A DNA stretch of 64,000 nucleotides, taken from positions 44,559 to 108,558 of the forward strand of contig LLCB01000204.1 of assembly GCA_001414345.1 (NCBI GenBank), given 5' to 3'. Shown piece by piece: positions 57,601 through 64,000 of this stretch. Position 1 is the first letter of the stretch. Each line of letters begins with the position of its first letter. The stretch comes from Hymenoscyphus infarciens. Lineage: Eukaryota > Ascomycota > Leotiomycetes > Helotiales > Helotiaceae. The notes under the pieces were generated by a model that was not told the origin of the DNA, did not search any database, and was given only the letters and a program-made list of their open reading frames with translations. The position numbers and the translations under genes were made by a program.

Positions 57601-58197
57601 AACTAAGATAGTAAATCTACTACTTATAATAAGTAGTATAATAAGTTTCTATTAGCGTATATATCTTATAGTTTTAAGATAATAATAAAAACTTAGCTAT
57701 ATCTAGATTTCTATAAGAGCTTTTTCTTATAAATAAGTATTACTATAGAGATCTTAGACTAGCGATCGTAGTCTAAGATACTATTTATAACTATAAGTAG
57801 TTCTAAAACTTCTTATAAGATTAGATTATTTAGAAATTCTCTATTTTATAATAAGATATATAAAAGATATAATATCTCGCTATTCTAAATTACTAATACT
57901 TATAAGCCGAGAGAATAAATTACTAATATTTATATATAGAAGAGATTAAGATTTAAAGATTATATATTTAGCTTTTAGCTCTTATTCTTTAGTATTATTA
58001 GATAGGTCTTAGTTATTATTATTCTTATTAGATTTTTATATTCTTTAATCTCTTATATATAGATACTTCTACTCGAGATAATAGAAGACTATTTTAGTCT
58101 TTTCTTCTATATTAGAGTCTAGTATTTATATATATTATTCTACTAAATATACTCTTATATATCTCTTCTATAGTCGTATATATTTCGTACTATTATA
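54661..58197. repeat. LTR-like direct repeats 3.4 kb apart in the AT block
   Basis: TCTTCTATATTAG at 54661 and 58103 begins a shared block: CTAGTA, TATATATTATTCTACTAAA, TATACTCTTATATA, CTCTTC and GTATATATTTCGTA. The block runs to about 54758 and 58197, with weaker similarity extending some 150 bp upstream in both copies. Same orientation and 3441-bp spacing fit long terminal repeats of a short, RIP-destroyed retrotransposon, or two copies of another element. Confidence 0.55.
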
Positions 58198-59336
58198 TTT
58201 TTAATTATAAGATAAGAGAGAAATTATTATTAAATTTCTATATTACTATATACTATAGTAGAGTTTAAAGAATAAGAGAATAATTTAATTATTTAGTCGT
58301 GTTAAAACTAGAAATAGAAGATTAGAACCGCGTTATACTAAATTACGTAGAGTATAAGAATAACTAAAGCGATAGTAATTAGATAGAGTAAAATTAATTA
58401 AGAAGGTCTAAGAAAGAATTATATAATTAAATATTAATTAAGACTAAACCTCTTTAAATAATAACATAGGTTAGTATACTCTTAGTTTGAGATAGACCTC
58501 TTACTATAGGCCTATAAGACGTACTAAGATCTAGATATACGAGAGCTTTGAACACGTGTTTAATAGGATCGTTCTCGTCTTCATCTGGCAAGAAATGAAC
58601 TCGTCAAGATCCAGATCAGTCTGCAAAACCCAGCCCCACTTACCCCCTGGACGGTACCTATACAACTCCTGCACCTGCACCTGCACCCCTCTCGCTCGAG
58701 AGTTTGAAGGGCTGAAACAGCTTCACACCTTCACGGCCCCCAAGGAAAGGCGACGGAAGAATCACGGCCAAAACAACGTTCGTGCGAGTTTTTGAGGAAG
58801 TATATGTTTGGAATGATGGTGAAGGGGATTAAAGTAGATTATTCTCCGCAATGCAACGACGGCGCAGGCCGTTGGGGATCGACGTGCCGATGGCTGGGTG
58901 GTGTGGTGATGGGGCGTGGTCGTTCAGGGTTGGAACAGATAATAAGTAACGGTGGTGTTCCAGAAGGGGGATGGAAGGGTGATGGAAAGGCTGGGGAAGG
59001 CGAATGGAAGGGCGATGGAAGAAGGCAATCTGGGATGTAACAAGCCCAAGCCCAAGCCCAAGCGAGGGGTTGCGTTGCGAGGGGGAGAGAGGAGGGCATC
59101 CTGGTTCTGCCGATGCGGCGGCGCATGCTGTTGTGCTGTGCTGCTGCTGTGGTGTTGCAAATGGTGAGCTGAGCTTACATGAGATGTTAGATGACTTTCT
59201 ATCTTTACCACAGAAAGCAGGTTGTTGGAGGGAGAAGGAGAGACGGTGAGAGATGTTGGTGATGCCATATGCCTCGGGGCTGATCTCTCAATTGCATAAA
59301 CATTACGCTTAGGTCTTCCGAGCCCTGAGTAGGGGT

Positions 59337-59407
59337 AGTAAGCAGAGTAAGCAGAGTAAGGAGAGTAAGCAGAGTAAGGAGAGTAAGGTGAGTAAGGAGG
59401 GTAAGGG
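59337..59407. repeat. 9-bp minisatellite GTAAG(C/G)AGA
   Basis: About eight head-to-tail copies of a 9-bp unit, GTAAGCAGA or GTAAGGAGA, are present. Unit variants are ordered irregularly, as expected from slippage and unequal exchange. Confidence 0.85.
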
Positions 59408-59715
59408 CCCCTGGACACGGTGAAGAGTGAGGTGCAGAGTGACACACTATACTACCTACATACAAGGGACATCTTGAATCTCTCTCCCGCCTGCAGGACA
59501 TGGTATCGACATCGACCTCCACATCCACAATGAGATCCAACCTCCTTCCCCTTTCTCCCATCGTAGCTTCCAAATTAGTCATTTCCCCGTCAACCGTCGT
59601 CGGGTTCCCCCCAATTCTCCTATAAGCGTACGAGTAAACATTGGAAAACTGCCGGCAGATGGTAGTGAATCTGTAGCGTGTTGACCATCTCATTGCGGTG
59701 CGGGTGTTCATCCTT

Positions 59716-59756
59716 GGGTTGGGTTGGGAAGGGAAGGGTAGGGTAGGGTAGGGTAG
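59716..59756. repeat. G-rich TTGGG / TAGGG simple repeat
   Basis: The tract reads GGGTTGGGTTGGGAAGGGAA followed by four GGGTAGGGTAG-type units. The C-rich partner is on the - strand. It resembles but is not the fungal telomere repeat TTAGGG. Several G-triplets in a row could form a G-quadruplex. Confidence 0.7.
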
Positions 59757-59872
59757 TTTTGGCTTGCATGGGCTTAAATCCATCATCATAGCGCCAGTTT
59801 GGTTTCGAACCCCTCCAAGACCCTGTGGTTCAGGGAGCGATCTGTGCTACAACTACAACCCACCAGCCCACC

Positions 59873-59958
59873 AGTGCCAGAGGGCCAGTGCCAGTGCCAG
59901 TACCAGCCCAGTACCAGAGTACCAGAGTACCAGACAGAGTACCAGAGTACCAGTGCCC
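59873..59958. repeat. Tandem CCAGTGC / CCAGAGTA repeat
   Basis: CCAGTGCCAGTGCCAGTACC runs into repeated ACCAGAGTACCAGAGTACC units and a final CCAGTGCCC. It lies within the upstream region of the F-box gene. Confidence 0.75.
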
Positions 59959-60571
59959 ACTCCACTCCGCCGAGGTGACCCACTACCTACACTCACTTCT
60001 TCCACCTGTTGACTGTCGACTGAATCGCTGCCAATCCCATTCCAACTTCACTCACCACAGACAGCTATCAATACCCTCGCAAAGCGCAAGAAACCTCCCT
60101 CCTTCCCCACCATCATCTAAAATTGTAAGTTGTGCTATATGTAGCACCCGACGATGACCGCAGCCCGTGACGTGCTTCCAAATTTCTTCCACCCTCTCCA
60201 CAGAGCCTCTCCCACTGACAACATATCTTCAGACACGTCGCACGTCCCCCAGCGCGCGAGAAAAGCAGCAGACAAAGAACTTCCTCAGCTGCACCCTCTC
60301 GATTATCCCTCCCATCCTCATCATCCTGAGCTCGAATACCAACATTGAATCCTCCGTGTCGTTGCAGAGAGACCTCACTCTCGCCCTCGTACGTACATAC
60401 AACCGAACGAGAAATCCCCTCGCAACCATCTCGACACCCTCTCTCAGACCTGGCCTTACTTTGGGAAAGGGCCAGCGGCACATCGGCCGACAGGCCGTGG
60501 AGTAAAACATATTGGGGAGTCGGTCGAGATATCCTTGAACCACCCAGTCTGCCCAGGTACATAAGCCCGCC

Positions 60572-63563
60572 ATGAGACGAAGTCGCGGAGGACCCAGCTC
60601 TTCCTACAGAGCCAATGGAGCCCCAATACCAGATTCGCTCTCCCTGATACGATCATTCAACGTCGAAACGAATCCTGCCCGTCCAGCTCGACCCTCCCCG
60701 CTGACTGCATCAACCATTCCTGATATGCCATTGGATTTGGTGGATCGCATACGATCGTTCCCCCTCTTCCTTTCAGCGCCCGATTCTTTCTTGGCTGCAA
60801 TTGGGAAGCATTTGCGACCACAGGTACATACCGCGCATGACCATATCTTGACAGAGGGTGACGATGCAAAAGCCATGTACTGGCTGGTGCGGGGTGCGGT
60901 GGCAGTGACGTCGAGAGATGGTGAAGCTACGTATGCCGAACTGAAACCTGGGGCATTTTTTGGAGAGATTGGTATCCTGATGGATGTGCCTCGAACGGCA
61001 ACCATCATTGCGCGGACAAAATGTCTTTTGGTGGTGCTGAAAAAGGAGGATCTGAGATTGGAGCTCCCCAATTTTCCACAAATGGAAAAGGCGATAATGG
61101 AAGAGGCACAAGAGCGACTCACGATTCTCAATAAAAAGAGGAAGGAGGGTGGTTTTGGTCCAAAGCTTGTCTCTACCGAGCTGCCTTCGAGAGGTGGGAA
61201 ACTTGCGCGAGAGGCAGCACCAGGAGAGGTATCCACCGGAGATGTTGGATACATTGATAAGGGGGTTGTGATAAACAAGAAGAAGAGGAAATCACCAAGC
61301 CCACAAGGAATTGAAGATCCTGCTGCTGGGAGTGCATTGGGGAGTGGATTTGTCAATGTTCGAAAAACGTTGAAAGATCTACCATTATTTTCAACCTTGC
61401 CACCCGAGATTCTACATTTCCTCGGGCTGAGCGCTTTACCAAAAACGTATCCACCATTTACCGATATTATCCTACAAGGCTCTCCCGGAAACGAGATTTA
61501 TTTCATTGTAAGAGGAGAAGCAGAAGTTATTCATGAAAGTACAGGCGTGGAAAGTCCCACCCGGACGAAGCGAAGTTCATACATTCGCCCGCGTCTAAAA
61601 CAGGGCCAATATTTTGGAGAAGTTGCAAGTTTGGCTTTGGCACCGAGAAGAACCGCTACAGTTCGGGCTATCACCACGGTGGAATGCTTGATGATTAGTG
61701 GTGAAATTCTCGAGGAACTCTGGAGAAGATGTCCTCCTGATATCAAGAAACAAGTTGAGGCTACCGCCAAAACTCGAATCGCCAAGTCGGAAGATGAGGA
61801 TGTTCAAATGATTGATGTAGATACATCATCTATCAAAAAGTTGGAAATTGATGATGGGATGCGACCACCACGACGAGGATCTCTTCCTCAAGTGACGTTT
61901 ACGCCTTCGAAACCAGCAAGCCCTCATAAACCCAGTCGTGCTGAAGATAAAGATATTATGGAACCACTGGATCCGGATCCATTTCTTAGTGTTGATATGG
62001 ACAATATGAGAGCAAGATCAAGAAGAGGATCATACGCGCCACCAAATCCGGAAACACCACCTCAAGAGGAACAGAACAACAAAGCAGGCCCAAGAACGAG
62101 ATCAAGAGCTCAAACTCCCACACCTGCAAGAGCACCCCCAGAAGCATTTACCCCACCAGATTCAAATCGACAGAAAAGACCAAAAACAGTTCAACGAAGA
62201 CCGAGTCAATACAAAAGAGGCATTCTCCCAGACGGAATCCTGACAATGATTTTCTCTCATCTAGACATTTACCAACTCATGCAAGCTCGCGCCGTCTCAT
62301 TACATTGGAGTAAAATCCTCACCAATTCTCCAGATGTTTGCCATCATGTTGATCTCTCTCTCTACAACCGAAGAGTCACCAACAAAGCGCTCATCGAAAT
62401 AATATGTCCATTCGTCGGGCGTCGAGCGAAAACAATCGATATCAGCAACTGTTTCCACATTACAGATGAAGGATTCAGCTACCTCTCAAATAATTGTGGA
62501 GGTACAGTTCAATCCTGGAAAATGAAGAGTGTATGGGATATCTCCGCAAACGCAGTCTTGGAGATGGCAAACAACGCGAAAGAACTGGAAGAAATCGACC
62601 TCTCCAACTGCCGAAAAGTATCCGACAACCTCCTCGCCCGCATCGTGGGCTGGGTCGTTACAGAACCTAATACCCCCGCTCAATCCAATAATCGTGCGAA
62701 ATCAACAGCCGTCATGCCACCCCCTGGTACTGTCGTGGGCTGTCCGAAGCTTAAACGTCTTACGCTTAGTTATTGCAAACATGTGACTGATCGCTCGATG
62801 GCCCATTTAGCGGTTCATGCTCATAGTCGACTTGAGAGTATGGATTTGACGAGATGCACGACGATTACGGATGGGGGCTTTCAGCATTGGAGTATTTATC
62901 GGTTTGAGAGGTTGGAGAGGCTTGTGTTGGCGGATTGCACTTATTTGACGGATAATGCTATTGTTTATCTTACTAATGCTGCGAAGGGGTTGAGGGAATT
63001 GGATTTGGTATGTTTTTTTTTTTACCTCTTTCCGTATGATATGTTTGTAGAGAAAGAGAGAGAGACTGATGGGGTGAACTTGATAGTCCTTCTGCTGCGC
63101 CCTCTCCGACACAGCAACAGAGGTCTTATCGCTAGGTTGTCCGCACCTCTCCTCGCTTAAACTCTCCTTCTGCGGTTCCGCTGTCTCGGACTCCTCCCTC
63201 CGCTCCATCGGCCTCCATCTCCTTGAACTACGGCATTTGAGTGTACGGGGCTGTGTGAGAGTGACGGGCGTAGGTGTCGAAGCGGTGGTTGAGGGATGTA
63301 GAATGCTGGAGTGGTTCGATGTTTCGCAGTGTAAAAATTTACAGCGGTGGCTTGATGGTGGTGGTGTGGAGAAGGTTGGGGGGACGAGGGCGAAGGAGGG
63401 GAAAGGGTGGATGGGGAGTTTGGAGAAGAGGGAGAATGTGAAGATTGGGGGTGTGGGGATTGGGGTTAGGCGGGCGACTGTGGGACGGAGGGGGACGATG
63501 GGGAGAGGAAATGGGAAGGGAGTTGTTTTTGAGGTTAGTAAGGGGGGTAAGGGATTACGATGA
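60572..63563 (+). CDS. Protein with two cyclic-nucleotide-binding domains, F-box and leucine-rich repeats
   Basis: Exons 60572-63007 and 63087-63563, with a 79-bp phase-0 intron (GTATGT...ATAG), give 970 aa. Residues about 63-170 form a cNMP-binding domain whose phosphate-binding cassette reads AFFGEIGILMDVPRTATI. A second one at about 270-396 reads YFGEVASLALAPRRTATVRA. Both keep the Glu and Arg that hold the cyclic phosphate. A Pro/Ser-rich basic linker leads to an F-box at about 550-590 (GILPDGILTMIFSHLDIYQL, then ARAVSLHWSKIL). Leucine-rich repeats of the cysteine-containing type follow (IDISNCFHITDEGFSYLS, LTLSYCKHVTDRSMAHLA, LVLADCTYLTDNAIVYL, LDLSFCCALSDTA). This architecture predicts an SCF ubiquitin-ligase substrate adaptor gated by cAMP or cGMP. 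The pathway is inferred from domains only. Confidence 0.88.
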
Positions 63564-64000
63564 GGTGGATTTTTTTGTTTTTTTGTTTTGCATGAGACGA
63601 CGGGAATGAGGGGAGTGGGCTTAGATGGGTCTTCTTGGATGTGGAATGAGAGATGGTGCATTTGGATGCGGATTTAACGGCCTTGGACGGCTTCCCCCTT
63701 TTTTTTGTCGTGGCCATGACCGGAGCGAGCAAAGAAATGAGGTTACGAAAAATGAAAACCCAAAATCAGGGAGGAAACCAACTCATGATTTAGCGGGCGT
63801 TTTTTTTCATTTGGGTTTTTCTTTCTGGTGGCATATTCTGAATCCCTCTTTTTCTTTGATAAGAAGGAGGTAGCAATCATGTATATCTCTGCATTCTCGA
63901 TTTTTTTCTGTATACAGGGTTGGGGAAGTTTTTTATTTTTTAGATATGGGGAATTCTTTTTAGAAGGCGGAGAAGAGAGGGGGGGGGGTGGGGGGGGGGG
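63564..64000. other. 3' region of the F-box gene; G-rich end of window
   Basis: No gene was recognised. T-rich tracts (about 63569-63590 and 63900-63960) are typical of fungal 3' ends. The window ends in a nearly pure G run (from about 63980), a simple repeat that may also mark a difficult assembly point. Confidence 0.4.

Larger units (their letters stand above)
50051..58378. mobile_element. Terminal-inverted-repeat remnants inside the AT block
   Basis: The left repeat at about 50051-50140 (CAGTTATTCTTATACTCTACG, then AACGCGGTTCTAATCTT and CTAACGCGACTAAA) has an inverted partner at about 58291-58378 (TTTAGTCGTGTTAAAACTAG, then AAGATTAGAACCGCG and CGTAGAGTATAAGAATAACT). A third, shorter inverted copy lies at 50681-50709 (CGTAGAGTATAAGAATAACT). 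The outer pair could bound one 8.3-kb DNA element. The inner pair could bound a 660-bp non-autonomous one. No intact transposase survives. Confidence 0.6.
49510..58500. repeat. 9-kb AT-rich block with RIP-like composition, no genes
   Basis: Over about 9 kb there is no open frame of even 60 codons in any frame. The sequence is dominated by TA, TAG, CTA and ATA steps, with CA and TG unusually rare. This is the signature left when CpA is converted to TpA on both strands by repeat-induced point mutation. The edges are fairly sharp at about 49500 and 58500. The block contains at least three internal repeat sets, listed separately, so it is built from dead transposons. Such blocks are usually heterochromatic. 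Confidence 0.85.
58501..60571. other. Repeat-rich upstream region of the F-box gene
   Basis: Normal GC returns at about 58500. The region carries several short tandem repeats: CCTGCA near 58668, AAGCCC near 59041, and the arrays at 59337, 59716 and 59873. Pyrimidine-rich stretches near 60000-60330 probably form the long leader of the gene starting at 60572. The long - strand frame at 58924-59445 is repeat-driven and not accepted. Confidence 0.45.

Noticed and set aside
58924..59445. 173-codon - strand open frame with PYS/AYS repeats
   Set aside because: The frame is carried by the 9-bp minisatellite and simple repeats; no domain or supporting splice structure.
59780..59870. tRNA-like B box (GGTTCGAAACC) and weak A box on the - strand
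   Set aside because: The acceptor stem does not pair and the T-stem is incomplete, so it is not a functional tRNA; at best a chance match.
63978..64000. G-run at the window end as a telomere or feature
   Set aside because: Simple G homopolymer with one T; no repeat unit, possibly an assembly artefact.

Overview
The window looks like nuclear DNA of a filamentous ascomycete, most likely a leotiomycete of the Helotiales / Sclerotiniaceae type. The protein-coding genes carry short (about 50-140 bp) GT-AG introns with typical fungal signals. The gene set is characteristically fungal: Zn2Cys6 regulator, fungal BTB protein, DUF1996 protein, AA5 galactose oxidase, NACHT-ankyrin protein, Rtc1, Cgi121 and Yar1. 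Gene-rich stretches alternate with very AT-rich, TpA-enriched, ORF-free DNA that looks mutated by repeat-induced point mutation (RIP). The taxonomic placement is inferred from familiarity with the protein families; no search was run. Layout: 0-6.7 kb is a decaying region with one intact BTB-domain gene, a broken ketosamine-3-kinase-like pseudogene, a palindrome, a hAT-like non-autonomous transposon with target-site duplications, and a decayed second BTB-type gene. 6.7-8.4 kb holds a three-exon gene of an unrecognised family (family W) whose paralogue lies at 22.6-23.8 kb. 8.4-11 kb is non-coding with a dispersed repeat (second copy at 20.6-21.0 kb) and tandem CACGTG/CCAAT blocks. 11.0-14.3 kb is a Zn2Cys6 transcription factor. 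14.3-18.2 kb is gene-free and carries a 116-bp tandem duplication and a 522-bp MITE with 103-bp inverted ends. 18.2-20.3 kb has Cgi121 (KEOPS subunit) and an isochorismatase-like hydrolase. 25.3-29.1 kb is Rtc1 (SEA/GATOR2 complex). 29.9-36.3 kb carries three genes for secreted proteins: a small eight-cysteine protein, a DUF1996 protein whose gene appears to use two GC-AG introns, and an S41-family serine protease with a cysteine-rich tail. 37.5-41.7 kb is an NLR-like protein with a NACHT-type P-loop NTPase, an embedded ZZ-like zinc finger and a long ankyrin array. 42.6-43.4 kb may be a small orphan gene. 45.4-47.5 kb is a galactose oxidase with all copper and cofactor residues in place. 48.4-49.1 kb is Yar1. 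49.5-58.5 kb is a 9-kb RIP-like AT block containing inverted and direct repeats of dead transposons. 60.6-63.6 kb encodes a protein with two cyclic-nucleotide-binding domains, an F-box and leucine-rich repeats. Functional themes: housekeeping genes (CGI121, RTC1, YAR1) are interspersed with fast-evolving genes for secretion and recognition (secreted cysteine-rich protein, DUF1996, S41 protease, galactose oxidase, NLR-like protein, BTB and family-W genes) and with transposon remains. No operon-like organisation is expected or seen. Exon boundaries were worked out by hand from splice signals, reading frame and family conservation, and should be treated as models.
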